A stretch of DNA of 24,219 nt from an uncultured Clostridia bacterium (GTDB lineage Bacteria > Bacillota > Clostridia > TANB77 > CAG-508), in NCBI GenBank assembly GCA_947584125.1, contig CANPWI010000005.1, forward strand, positions 1-24,219, written 5' to 3'. The notes below the pieces were generated by a model. That model was not told the DNA's origin. It saw only the letters and a list, made by a program, of their open reading frames with translations, and ran no database searches. Each line of letters opens with the position of its first letter. The first letter of the stretch is position 1. The translations under genes and the position numbers were made by a program. Shown here piece after piece: positions 1-7,470 of this stretch.

Positions 1-221
1 AATAAACATGTATTCATTTGTTCAAAATATGTATTAGCTTTACTAAATGCTATTATTTCTGTTGTACACACAGGAGTGAAATCTCCTGGATGAGAGAATA
101 AAATCAGCCATTTACCTTTATAATCACATAATGATACTTTTCCCATTGTTGTTGTCGCTTCAAATTCTGGAGCATATTGTCCAATTTTTACATTTCCATT
201 CATCATAATTTCATAGTCCAT
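1..221 (-). CDS. Peroxiredoxin (AhpC/TSA, Prx6-like), 5' part only
   Basis: This thiol peroxidase would reduce hydrogen peroxide and organic hydroperoxides in the cytoplasm. The gene runs off the left edge, so only the first 73 codons are visible. The fragment reads through a typical AhpC/TSA N-terminus, with IGQYAPEF, then FSHPGDFTPVCTTE around the peroxidatic Cys52. The TPVCTTE form is that of the Prx6/1-Cys-like subgroup; a resolving cysteine, if any, would lie outside the window. The ATG at 221 is preferred because GGGAG ends 10 bases upstream, while the two ATGs at residues 6 and 7 are too far from it. The 68-base gap to the preceding gene contains no clear terminator, so it may be read through from the amidotransferase unit or have a weak promoter of its own. 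Family is certain; subgroup is inferred. Confidence 0.9.
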   Translation of the reverse strand, partial: MDYEIMMNGNVKIGQYAPEFEATTTMGKVSLCDYKGKWLILFSHPGDFTPVCTTEIIAFSKANTYFEQMNTCL

Positions 222-289
222 AAAAAATAAACTCCCTTCACATTTTTGTATATAATATGAAAGGTGTTTTATTTTGGTTACTAGTTTTA

Positions 290-982
290 TTATATTTTGT
301 TTTTGCATATTTCTATAAATTTTTTAAATATATTATTCATGTTTTCGTCTATTTTATACAAACTTTCTGGATGAAATCTTACGCCTATATAGAAATCTTT
401 GTTTTTTGCTTCAACAACATCTGGATATCCATCTTCACAAAAGGCAACTTTATCTAATAAAATAGGTAACTTATCAATAGAATGTTTATGCCTTGAATTA
501 ACCATAATCTTATCTTTTTTTATTAAATTATAAAATTTTGATGATTTATCGATTTCTATACTATGTACATAGTTATCAATTGGTTTATTGTGTTTTTCAG
601 GATTAGGTATTTCACAAGTTGTACCTCCAATTCCTCTTACAATACTGTTTTGTCCAGCACATATACCTAAACACGGAATATTATTCTCATAACAGTATTT
701 TGCAATATAACTTTCAAATGCTTCATTTGTGCTACCGCCTTGTAATATAATGCCATTACATAAGTTTATTTGTTCTATTATTTTTTCTTTTTCTATTTTT
801 TCTTCAATATTTTTCCATTCATCTTTAGCATATTGTATTTCTTCATTTGGAGATAATATTCCTATTGCAATACCTTCATTATCAAATACAGCTTGTTTTA
901 CCTCATCTCTAATTAAAGTATTTGTTCTAATGCTATCATCTTTAATATGTTTTCCTACTATTCCAATAATTGGTTTATTCAT
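290..982 (-). CDS. Gamma-glutamyl-GABA hydrolase family (peptidase C26) class I amidotransferase-like protein
   Basis: This 230-residue stand-alone glutaminase-fold protein belongs to the PuuD/C26 type, which hydrolyses gamma-glutamyl amide bonds; the substrate is unknown. The start MNKPIIGIVG and the oxyanion segment GIILQGG near residue 80 are typical. The nucleophile is Cys108 in LGICAGQN, and the dyad is His204/Glu206 in RFHPES. VNSRHKHSI at 161-169 corresponds to the VNSxHHQ segment of PuuD-like enzymes. The nucleophile elbow lacks the usual Arg of GICRG, an oddity discussed in the findings. Its ATG overlaps the stop of the upstream GNAT gene (ATGAATAA, 8 bases shared), so the two are translationally coupled. 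It is the last gene of the DUF368-flippase-GNAT unit. Confidence 0.85.
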   Translation of the reverse strand: MNKPIIGIVGKHIKDDSIRTNTLIRDEVKQAVFDNEGIAIGILSPNEEIQYAKDEWKNIEEKIEKEKIIEQINLCNGIILQGGSTNEAFESYIAKYCYENNIPCLGICAGQNSIVRGIGGTTCEIPNPEKHNKPIDNYVHSIEIDKSSKFYNLIKKDKIMVNSRHKHSIDKLPILLDKVAFCEDGYPDVVEAKNKDFYIGVRFHPESLYKIDENMNNIFKKFIEICKNKI

Positions 983-1478
983 TTGCTTTCCACTCCCTTA
1001 AAGTATAATGATAATAGTCTTGTCCTTCTCTTATATATTTAAATCCATTTTTTTCATATATTTCGTTTAATTTTTTATTTGAACTTACACATTCTATTCT
1101 TAAATAATCTTTTTCATTTTCCTTTGTTATGTTTTTAGCTATTTTAAATATTTCACTACCAAGATTTCTATATCCTACTTTTGATACTACCTTACACAAA
1201 TAATACGCATTTGATTTATCATCATTCCAAACACCACTATCTGTTGATATTTCAAATCCTGCAATTATTTCATTTTCTTTTTTTAAAATATAGTAATTAC
1301 CTTTTTCAATTATACTAATAAAATGCTCTTTTGGATGATTAGTTAAATATCTGCTCCACTGCTTTATGCCATTTTCTTTAAACCATTTCATTCTTTCTGC
1401 ATATAAATTTATAATTTCATCTATATTATCTATTGAAGCTTTTCCAAATACAATATTTATTGTTTCATAATCTTCCAT
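975..1478 (-). CDS. GNAT family N-acetyltransferase
   Basis: This 167-residue single-domain GNAT protein is expected to transfer an acyl group from acyl-CoA to an amine; the substrate cannot be read from sequence. Family features are the beta4-beta5 stretch around residues 75-115 (IIAGFEISTD, then AYYLCKVVSK), an acetyl-CoA loop reading GYRNLGSEIF, and a C-terminal ENGFKYIREGQDYYHY. The ATG at 1478 is chosen over a GTG at 1496. AAAAGGA sits about 9 bases upstream of the ATG, and this start lies one base after the upstream gene's TAA, whereas the GTG has no ribosome site and would overlap that gene by 17 bases. It overlaps the amidotransferase downstream by 8 bases. Spacing implies a shared transcript with the YbhN-like membrane protein. 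Confidence 0.85.
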   Translation of the reverse strand: MEDYETINIVFGKASIDNIDEIINLYAERMKWFKENGIKQWSRYLTNHPKEHFISIIEKGNYYILKKENEIIAGFEISTDSGVWNDDKSNAYYLCKVVSKVGYRNLGSEIFKIAKNITKENEKDYLRIECVSSNKKLNEIYEKNGFKYIREGQDYYHYTLREWKANE

Positions 1479-1479
1479 T

Positions 1480-2517
1480 TTATATTTCCTTTTCACTTAT
1501 ATTATTATCATCTATTTTTAATAATTTTAAATGATTAATAATAGTTAATATTCCTGATATTATTACAAAAAGATAAAAGTTTATACCTCTGTTTAATAAA
1601 ACTGCACTGCTTATCATTCCTTCTGGATATACAGTTTTAAATATTTCTAAAAATGCTCCTTCACTAACTCCAACTGCTCCTGGTGATGGTATTCCTGAAA
1701 CTGTTGCATATAGTATTGCTTGCATTGATATAATTTGAAATATTGATGCTCCATTAAAACCTAATGCTCTATATGTCCAATATGTTATGCTATAATATAA
1801 TATAAATTGAATTAGAGTTGTTAATACTGTTTTTAGCATAATTATCTTATTCTTTTTTATATATACAGCACTTTCTTGATATTTTATTAGTTCGTTTTCT
1901 AATTTTTCTTTTTTACTTTCTATATTTTTTATTTTAAAGAATTTCATTACTTTAATTGCAAAATTTATTAATCCTTGAGATAATCTTTTTGAATATATTG
2001 CAATTACTAATAATGCTAACGCAGTTAAATTTAGTAATACTCCTATAATAAAGAACATTATTAAAAATCCTGTTAAATATTCATTATTAAATATTAAGCT
2101 TATTATAGCTAATCCAATAGTTATAATTTGCATACTTGTTAAATTTATTAATAGCGTTAATGTTGATTGTGCTACAGGTATTTTTTCTTTATACATATAA
2201 TAAATTTGCATTGGTTGCCCACCACTTGCTGCTGGAGTAATAGAACTAAAGAAAAAACCTATCATTGCATATTTTAAATTTTTTACATATGAGCTTTTTG
2301 TTCCTAACATTTTTAATGTTCTACCAATATTAATTGCTTCTGCTGATAAGTATAAGAACATACATAATACTCCAATTAACACAAATTGAATTTTTATTGA
2401 TTTTAATATATTAAAAATTTCAAACACATTTTGATCTTTTAATAATATATAAAATGTTAGTATTATTAATAAAATAAAAAATATTAAATTCCTAAATAAT
2501 TTCTTTTTATCTTTCAT
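1480..2517 (-). CDS. Lysylphosphatidylglycerol synthase transmembrane-domain (YbhN/UPF0104) family protein
   Basis: This 345-residue polytopic membrane protein has about eight hydrophobic segments. It matches the membrane half of MprF-type lysyl-phosphatidylglycerol synthases (PF03706), which in MprF moves the aminoacylated lipid across the membrane. Signature stretches are TPAASGGQPMQ at 94-104 and PSPGAVGVSEGAF at 277-289. A soluble loop of charged residues lies around 176-225. The C-terminal aminoacyl-transfer domain (DUF2156) of MprF is absent; the protein ends shortly after the last membrane segment. It is therefore a stand-alone member whose lipid substrate is unknown. An AAAGGG site lies 8 bases before the ATG, and DUF368 ends 11 bases upstream, so the pair is almost certainly co-transcribed. 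Confidence 0.88.
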   Translation of the reverse strand: MKDKKKLFRNLIFFILLIILTFYILLKDQNVFEIFNILKSIKIQFVLIGVLCMFLYLSAEAINIGRTLKMLGTKSSYVKNLKYAMIGFFFSSITPAASGGQPMQIYYMYKEKIPVAQSTLTLLINLTSMQIITIGLAIISLIFNNEYLTGFLIMFFIIGVLLNLTALALLVIAIYSKRLSQGLINFAIKVMKFFKIKNIESKKEKLENELIKYQESAVYIKKNKIIMLKTVLTTLIQFILYYSITYWTYRALGFNGASIFQIISMQAILYATVSGIPSPGAVGVSEGAFLEIFKTVYPEGMISSAVLLNRGINFYLFVIISGILTIINHLKLLKIDDNNISEKEI

Positions 2518-2528
2518 ACTATTTCCCT

Positions 2529-3425
2529 TTATTTTTCTTTAAAAAATTTTTTACCATATTCTAAGCCGAATATTATTAATCCACCAACTAAAAATGCGAT
2601 TATATTAAATGTTCCAAATGATAATGCAGACTTAGCATTATCAAGTGATGTTGGTCCCATTATAATTGCATATATTGAACCAATCATTAAACCAATTATT
2701 GTATATACTGTTTGTGATTTATATTTATCTAATGCAAGTTTTACAAGTTTTATAATTAAAACTATTCCAGTAAGTACTCCTAATCCAAATACTATTAAAA
2801 CTGGTAAATATGAAAAATTAAAATGTAATAATTCTTTAATACTATTAATTATTGGCATATAAATACCAAATATTAAAAGTATTGTTGAACCTGATATTCC
2901 TGGCAATATCATAGCAGATATTGCTATCATTCCTGCAAAAAATATATATAAACAAAGACCAAAATTAAGATTTGAAACATCTATGTTTAATGCATTTCCT
3001 GAGGTTGGATTAAAATATGTAATTAATGAAACTACTAAAATTCCTATTACTGTAAATATTAAATATTTGTATTTTCCTTTTAAACATTCCTTTTCTGTTT
3101 TTATTATTAACGGAATTGCAAAAAGTATGAATCCAATAAATAATGAGCTTATACCATAAATATGGTTTTCAAACATACTTGAAAGAACAAGTGATGCTAG
3201 CACCATTCCTATTATCCAGCCTACAGCTAATTTTAATAAAAATTTTATTCCTTCTTTTCTAGCTTCATTATCTTTAGATATTAATGCATTTAATGAATCT
3301 ATAAATTTATTATAAAAACCTAATATAAATGCTACTGTTCCTCCTGATACACCTGGTACACTATCTGCAAGTGCCATGCAAAAACCTTGCATTGCATTTT
3401 TTACTACATCTTTTACTTTTTTCAT
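2529..3425 (-). CDS. popT: DUF368 membrane protein, PopT-type polyprenyl-phosphate translocase (copy 1)
   Basis: This 298-residue integral membrane protein belongs to DUF368. Members in Vibrio cholerae and Staphylococcus aureus are known as PopT and are implicated in returning undecaprenyl phosphate from the outer to the inner leaflet for re-use in peptidoglycan and other polymer synthesis. The two inverted half-repeats are plain: SVPGVSGGTVAFILGFY near residues 22-38 and LPGISGSTILLIFGIY near 174-189, each opening a re-entrant or membrane helix. About eight to nine hydrophobic segments are visible. An extended -10 promoter lies upstream. The GAGG ribosome site is 14 bases from the ATG, longer than usual, so the exact start is slightly uncertain. 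It heads a four-gene unit. A paralogue lies at 6623-7429. The substrate is inferred from the family. Confidence 0.88.
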   Translation of the reverse strand: MKKVKDVVKNAMQGFCMALADSVPGVSGGTVAFILGFYNKFIDSLNALISKDNEARKEGIKFLLKLAVGWIIGMVLASLVLSSMFENHIYGISSLFIGFILFAIPLIIKTEKECLKGKYKYLIFTVIGILVVSLITYFNPTSGNALNIDVSNLNFGLCLYIFFAGMIAISAMILPGISGSTILLIFGIYMPIINSIKELLHFNFSYLPVLIVFGLGVLTGIVLIIKLVKLALDKYKSQTVYTIIGLMIGSIYAIIMGPTSLDNAKSALSFGTFNIIAFLVGGLIIFGLEYGKKFFKEK

Positions 3426-3469
3426 TTTCTTATTTTCTTCCTCTCTTGTTTTTATTTATTACACTAATA

Positions 3470-3498
3470 CTTATATCACATAAAAGTACAAATTACAA
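3470..3498 (-). promoter_or_regulatory. Sigma-A-type promoter of the popT unit
   Basis: On the minus strand TTGTAA (3493-3498) is followed after 17 bases by TATAAG (3470-3475). A TG sits one base before the -10, giving an extended -10. Transcription would begin near 3463, leaving a leader of about 38 bases before the popT ATG. Confidence 0.65.
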
Positions 3499-3507
3499 TA
3501 ATTTATA

Positions 3508-5094
3508 TTATTTTAGTAAATAACCCTTAATAGTATAATTTTCTATACTAAATTCATTTCCAATTTTTTTATATTTTATATTTATAGATTTAATATAAAT
3601 ATTTTCACTTTCATTTTTTTGTATAATGTAATTATTTTCTAAGTAGTTTATAGTTTCTTTTTCATTATCATTGTATTTTTTTACTAAGTCTTTTAATAAT
3701 TTTTCATATTCTTTTATTGAATTTTCATTGTTATAACTAGAGATATTTATTTGTTTTATTTGTGAATATCTTGATATATCTATCCATTCATCATCTTTTT
3801 CATCTCTTGCATAATACATATATTTATATTCATTTTCTACACTCTTATAATCTAAATCTTCTTCTAATTTTTCTTTATCTATATAATCTGGTATATATTT
3901 TTTTGCATTATCTGCATATTTTAAATATGTATAAGAACTTTTAGCTTTTTCCTTTTGTTCTTTTGTTAAGTCATCATAATTTACTCCTTCTTGCCAATTT
4001 TCTTTTAATATTTTAGCTTGACTTTTATTAGATACTGTTTCATAATTTAATGGTCCTATAAGAGTTACTGCTATAATAATAGGTATTAATATGAATATAT
4101 AATTTAATTTTTCCTTTTTCTTATATATTGATAAGAATATTGATACAATTTCAAATATTAAAAATATGTATGAAATATACCTTAGTGGAGTTATTCCGTA
4201 GCTTATACATCTAGTAGAAATAGAATATATTTGTAAAAAAATAAATGGTATAAAAGTTATAGGCAATATGTTTACTATTCTTTTAACTATTTCATTTTCT
4301 CTTTCTTCATCATAAGCCATTGTCCATATTGGTAATGCTAATATAAATAATCCTGCTAATATTCTATATATTGCATTTGATGGAATTTGCCAAGTTATTA
4401 TTATTTTTGCCATATAAATATAAATTATTATCATTGTAATTATTACAAGTGGTAGTAAAACAAAATCAACTAATCCTTTTATAAATTTTGATAATTCAGT
4501 TTCTTTTTTAGTAAATGCATATATAATTCCTGGCATTAAGAAAAATCCTATTAATGCTATTTGTACTCTTGTTAATATTCCAAGTATCCCACTACTCCAT
4601 AATAATACTGAAAAAATTGATACTATAATTGTTAATCCTATATTTAAAGTTAAATATATAATACCTGTATAAAATAAATTTTGAAAAACTTGTAATAAAT
4701 AATTATGTGTTTTTATTTTATAATTTTTTATAATATTAAATATACTTAAACAAATTACTGTTACTAAATATACTGCTAAAATTTTTGGTATAATATTTTC
4801 ACTAAAATTTAAGCATATATTAAATATAATTCCAATAATAAAACTTATTACATACCCAATTATTCTTTTTTTATTATCTTTTGTAATATTTTCAATAAAA
4901 AAATTAGTTGTAGAACATACTAGTCCCATAATAAGTATTTTATCATAAATATATTTTTCAAATATATCACTATCAACGAATATAAGAAAAAATATAGTAA
5001 CAATAAATATTGCTATATATGTTCCCTTATAATATTTTATATTATTTTTTACATTTTCTCCTATTTTTGAAAATACATCTTTAATTTTACTCAT
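3508..5094 (-). CDS. DUF4153 family membrane protein
   Basis: This 528-residue protein has about eleven hydrophobic segments between residues 24 and 346. A hydrophilic C-terminal part of about 175 residues is rich in Lys, Glu, Asn and Tyr. The stretch RCISYGITPLRY (295-306) and the end of the last helix, IGPLNYETVSNKSQ (346-359), match the conserved core of DUF4153. No biochemical role is established for this family, so none is assigned. The C-terminal part contains no enzyme motif that I recognise. If the count of segments is right it is probably outside the membrane, an inference only. The gene starts 18 bases after the RNA methyltransferase, with AAGGAG placed for the ATG at 5094, so it is the third gene of the trmL unit. 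Confidence 0.8.
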   Translation of the reverse strand: MSKIKDVFSKIGENVKNNIKYYKGTYIAIFIVTIFFLIFVDSDIFEKYIYDKILIMGLVCSTTNFFIENITKDNKKRIIGYVISFIIGIIFNICLNFSENIIPKILAVYLVTVICLSIFNIIKNYKIKTHNYLLQVFQNLFYTGIIYLTLNIGLTIIVSIFSVLLWSSGILGILTRVQIALIGFFLMPGIIYAFTKKETELSKFIKGLVDFVLLPLVIITMIIIYIYMAKIIITWQIPSNAIYRILAGLFILALPIWTMAYDEERENEIVKRIVNILPITFIPFIFLQIYSISTRCISYGITPLRYISYIFLIFEIVSIFLSIYKKKEKLNYIFILIPIIIAVTLIGPLNYETVSNKSQAKILKENWQEGVNYDDLTKEQKEKAKSSYTYLKYADNAKKYIPDYIDKEKLEEDLDYKSVENEYKYMYYARDEKDDEWIDISRYSQIKQINISSYNNENSIKEYEKLLKDLVKKYNDNEKETINYLENNYIIQKNESENIYIKSINIKYKKIGNEFSIENYTIKGYLLK

Positions 5095-5112
5095 ATAATT
5101 CTCCTTATATAT

Positions 5113-6018
5113 CTATATTTTTCTTATTTTTGCTACAAAGAAACCTTCATATAATTCATTTGGACATATAGTTATAGTACCTTTTAATTTTGTTTTCAAA
5201 ATTGGAATTTCCTCAAATTGTTCTATATTTATTGGTATTATTTCTGCCTTTTTTTCTTTTAATATTTTTTCTAATATATCTTCATTTTCACTTTGTAATA
5301 TAGAACATGTTGAATAAACCATTTCTTTCCCACTTTTTAATATTTCAATAGCTTTTCTTAATAATTTAGTTTGTGTTTTTGTTATTTTTTCTAATATATT
5401 TTCATTAAATTTTTGATTTGTTTTTTCTTTATTTAAATTTATCGTTCCACTACCACTACAAGGTGCATCTAATAAAATTCTGTCGAATGAAAACATACTA
5501 TCTAAATCTCTTGCATCTTGTATCATTATATTTACACCTGCTACTCCTTGTTTTTCTATATTAAATTTTAATCTATCTGCTCTAATTTTATTAATTTCAG
5601 TAGCTGTTATATATGATTTGTTGTTAGTTATTGTAGCAATTTGAGTTGTTTTTCCTCCAGGTGCTGCCGCCATATCTAGTATATTTTCTCCCTCTTTTGG
5701 TTCTAATATAATTGCAGGTATCATAGATGATAAACTTTGTAGATAAATTTCTCCATTTATATATATATCTAATTTTTTTATTATATCTTCTTTAACATTT
5801 TTTACAATAAATGCTTCTTTACTCCATTTTACCTTTTCATATTCTATGTTATTTTTTATTAATGTTTCCTCAACTTTTGTAACTGTTGTTTTTATAGTGT
5901 TTACTCTAAATGTTACAAATCTTTTAGCATTGTATCCTTCTATAATTTTTTTTAGAATTTCCTCATTATATTGTTTACTTAAATTTTCTAATAAAAATTG
6001 TGGTATTTTTTCTTCCAT
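5113..6018 (-). CDS. RsmB/NOP family RNA (cytosine-5) methyltransferase
   Basis: This SAM-dependent enzyme methylates C5 of cytosine in RNA, most likely rRNA. Visible parts are the N1 region with VTFRVNTIKT (35-44), motif I ILDMAAAPGGKTTQIA (113-128), motif IV LLDAPCSGSG (182-191) with Cys187, and motif VI VYSTCSILQSENE (234-246) with Cys238. Both cysteines used by m5C enzymes are present. At 301 residues it is catalytic core only: the NusB-like N-terminal domain of true RsmB and the C-terminal PUA-like part of RsmF are missing, so the exact target is left open. ATG 6018 is preferred to the TTG at 6039. AAGGAG overlaps the trmL stop (TAAAGGAG) and lies 5 bases before the ATG, implying coupling to trmL. 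Confidence 0.9.
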   Translation of the reverse strand: MEEKIPQFLLENLSKQYNEEILKKIIEGYNAKRFVTFRVNTIKTTVTKVEETLIKNNIEYEKVKWSKEAFIVKNVKEDIIKKLDIYINGEIYLQSLSSMIPAIILEPKEGENILDMAAAPGGKTTQIATITNNKSYITATEINKIRADRLKFNIEKQGVAGVNIMIQDARDLDSMFSFDRILLDAPCSGSGTINLNKEKTNQKFNENILEKITKTQTKLLRKAIEILKSGKEMVYSTCSILQSENEDILEKILKEKKAEIIPINIEQFEEIPILKTKLKGTITICPNELYEGFFVAKIRKI

Positions 6019-6028
6019 AATTTCTCCT

Positions 6029-6541
6029 TTATTTATCAAAATAATTGCTTATTTCTTCTAAATTATTAAAACTTTGTTGTCTTAATATATCATAAGTAAC
6101 AATAGCTACAGCATTTGATAAATTTAAAGACCTTAATCCCTTTTTCATTGGAATTCTAATTGCATTATCTATATATTTTTTTAGGATATCTTCTGGCAAT
6201 CCTTTTGTTTCTTTTCCAAATAGTACAAAAACTTCTTCCATATTTGAATAATTAACATCTGAATATACATGCTTTCCTTTTGTTGTTACAAAATACATAT
6301 TATTTTCTTCTGGTTTATATTTATTTAAAAATTCATTAAAACTTTCATGTTCTTCAATTTCAAGTTTATCCCAATAATCTAATCCTGCTCTTTTTACAGC
6401 TTTTTCTGATATATCAAATCCTAATGGTTTTACTAAATGTAGTTTTGCCCCTGTTGCTGCACATGTTCTTGCAATATTTCCAGTGTTTTGTGGTATTTCT
6501 GGTTCTACTAATACAATATTTAATTTATTTTTATTAGACAT
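6029..6541 (-). CDS. trmL: tRNA (cytidine/uridine-34 2'-O)-methyltransferase TrmL
   Basis: TrmL is a SPOUT-fold methyltransferase that 2'-O-methylates the wobble nucleotide 34 of certain leucine tRNAs using SAM. The 170-residue length is normal for this minimal SPOUT enzyme. Conserved pieces are VEPEIPQNTGNIARTCAATG (12-31), VLFGKETKGLPED (106-118), and the knot-forming RIPMKKGLRSLNLSNAVAIV (129-148). AGAGG stands 8 bases before the ATG. It is the first gene of a unit with the RNA methyltransferase and DUF4153. A well-spaced promoter lies upstream in the short divergent region shared with the plus-strand DUF368 gene. Confidence 0.95.
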   Translation of the reverse strand: MSNKNKLNIVLVEPEIPQNTGNIARTCAATGAKLHLVKPLGFDISEKAVKRAGLDYWDKLEIEEHESFNEFLNKYKPEENNMYFVTTKGKHVYSDVNYSNMEEVFVLFGKETKGLPEDILKKYIDNAIRIPMKKGLRSLNLSNAVAIVTYDILRQQSFNNLEEISNYFDK

Positions 6542-6565
6542 ATTTTTTTCCTCTCTTAATATAAT
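6535..6565 (+). promoter_or_regulatory. Weak candidate promoter of the plus-strand DUF368 gene
   Basis: TAGACA (6535-6540) and a perfect TATAAT (6560-6565) are separated by 19 bases, longer than ideal. The -35 overlaps the trmL start codon. If used, the transcript starts near 6572 and carries a leader of about 50 bases. No better candidate was seen in the 81-base divergent gap. Confidence 0.35.
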
Positions 6566-6576
6566 TTACTGTAGTA

Positions 6577-6605
6577 ATTTTAGCACTTATTTTCTTTTTT
6601 TTCAA
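6577..6605 (-). promoter_or_regulatory. Sigma-A-type promoter of the trmL unit
   Basis: On the minus strand TTGAAA (6600-6605), a 17-base A-rich spacer and TAAAAT (6577-6582) form a good promoter. Transcription should start near 6570 and run through trmL, the RNA methyltransferase and DUF4153. Confidence 0.7.
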
Positions 6606-6622
6606 TATCTTGGAGGTTATAT

Positions 6623-7429
6623 ATGGATTTTATAATTAATACATTAAAAGGTATAGTTATAGGAGCTGGTGCTATTTTGCCTGGTATTAGTAGTGGAGTT
6701 CTTTTAGTTATTTTTGGAATATATCAAAAATTAATTGATAGTATTTTAGGCTTTTTTAAGGATATAAGAAAAAATTTTAAATTTCTTTTTCCTATTGCAT
6801 TTGGTGCATTTATAGGTATTGTGTTGTTTGGAAATATTATTAATTTTTTATTTACCTCATATCCTACAATTACTAATTTTAGTTTTATAGGATTTATTCT
6901 TGGAACAATACCTATTTTATTTAAAGAAGCAAATAACAATAGTTCATTTAAACCCCATTATTTAATTTATACCATTATCACTTTTACATTAACACTAGTA
7001 CTTTTAAAATTTGAAACTACTTTTGATTTTTCGTTAACTAGTTCACATTATTCTAATTTATATTTAATGTTATGTGGTTTATTAATGTCTATTGGAATTG
7101 TTGTTCCTGGTGTAAGTAGTACAGCTATTTTAATGATTTTAGGAATATATCCTACATATTTATTAGCTATTTCTACAGTTGATTTGCAAATTTTAATTCC
7201 TTTTGGAATAGGATTAGTTATTGGTGGGTTAATATTTTTATTCATTATTAAATTTTTACTTAAAAATTACTTTTCTGAAAGTTATTATGGAATTATAGGA
7301 TTTGTACTAGGTTCAATATTTATTATATTTCCTGGATTTACTTTTGATTTAAATGGTGTAATTTCATTAATATTTTTTTCAATTTGCTTTGTTATAGCTT
7401 ATAATTTTGAAAAAAAATTAGGAAAATAA
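6623..7429 (+). CDS. DUF368 membrane protein, PopT-like (copy 2)
   Basis: This 268-residue polytopic protein is the only plus-strand gene. It shows both DUF368 half-repeats: ILPGISSGVLLVIFGIY (18-34) and VVPGVSSTAILMILGIY (160-176). By family it should move an isoprenoid lipid phosphate, probably undecaprenyl phosphate, across the membrane. It differs from the copy at 2529-3425 in both signatures (PGISSG/PGVSST against PGVSGG/PGISGS) and is 30 residues shorter, so the two are diverged paralogues rather than a recent duplication. GGAGG lies 6 bases before the ATG. The gene stands alone, divergent from trmL and closed by a strong terminator overlapping its stop codon. Whether the two copies share a substrate cannot be read from sequence. 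Confidence 0.87.
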   Translation: MDFIINTLKGIVIGAGAILPGISSGVLLVIFGIYQKLIDSILGFFKDIRKNFKFLFPIAFGAFIGIVLFGNIINFLFTSYPTITNFSFIGFILGTIPILFKEANNNSSFKPHYLIYTIITFTLTLVLLKFETTFDFSLTSSHYSNLYLMLCGLLMSIGIVVPGVSSTAILMILGIYPTYLLAISTVDLQILIPFGIGLVIGGLIFLFIIKFLLKNYFSESYYGIIGFVLGSIFIIFPGFTFDLNGVISLIFFSICFVIAYNFEKKLGK

Positions 7430-7463
7430 AAAAAGAATCAAATATTTTATTTGATTCTTTTTT
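7429..7463. terminator. Bidirectional intrinsic terminator
   Basis: A perfect 16-base-pair stem (7429-7444 with 7448-7463) closes a three-T loop. The core is GAATCAAATA/TATTTGATTC, and each arm ends in a run of A or T, so a U tract follows the hairpin on either strand. It lies between the convergent DUF368 gene, whose TAA it overlaps, and the minus-strand orphan ending at 7471, and can serve both. Confidence 0.9.
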
Positions 7464-7470
7464 ATAGTTT

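Noticed and set aside
257..457. Plus-strand open frame with many Phe and Tyr codons opposite the amidotransferase
   Set aside because: It is antisense to a gene with clear catalytic motifs; its composition is that of an AT-rich shadow frame. The same holds for the other plus-strand frames except 6623-7429.
1479..1496. GTG start for the GNAT gene 18 bases upstream of the chosen ATG
   Set aside because: No ribosome site precedes it and it overlaps the upstream gene; AAAAGGA is placed for the ATG at 1478.
6019..6039. TTG start for the RNA methyltransferase
   Set aside because: It lies inside trmL without a ribosome site, whereas AAGGAG is 5 bases before ATG 6018.
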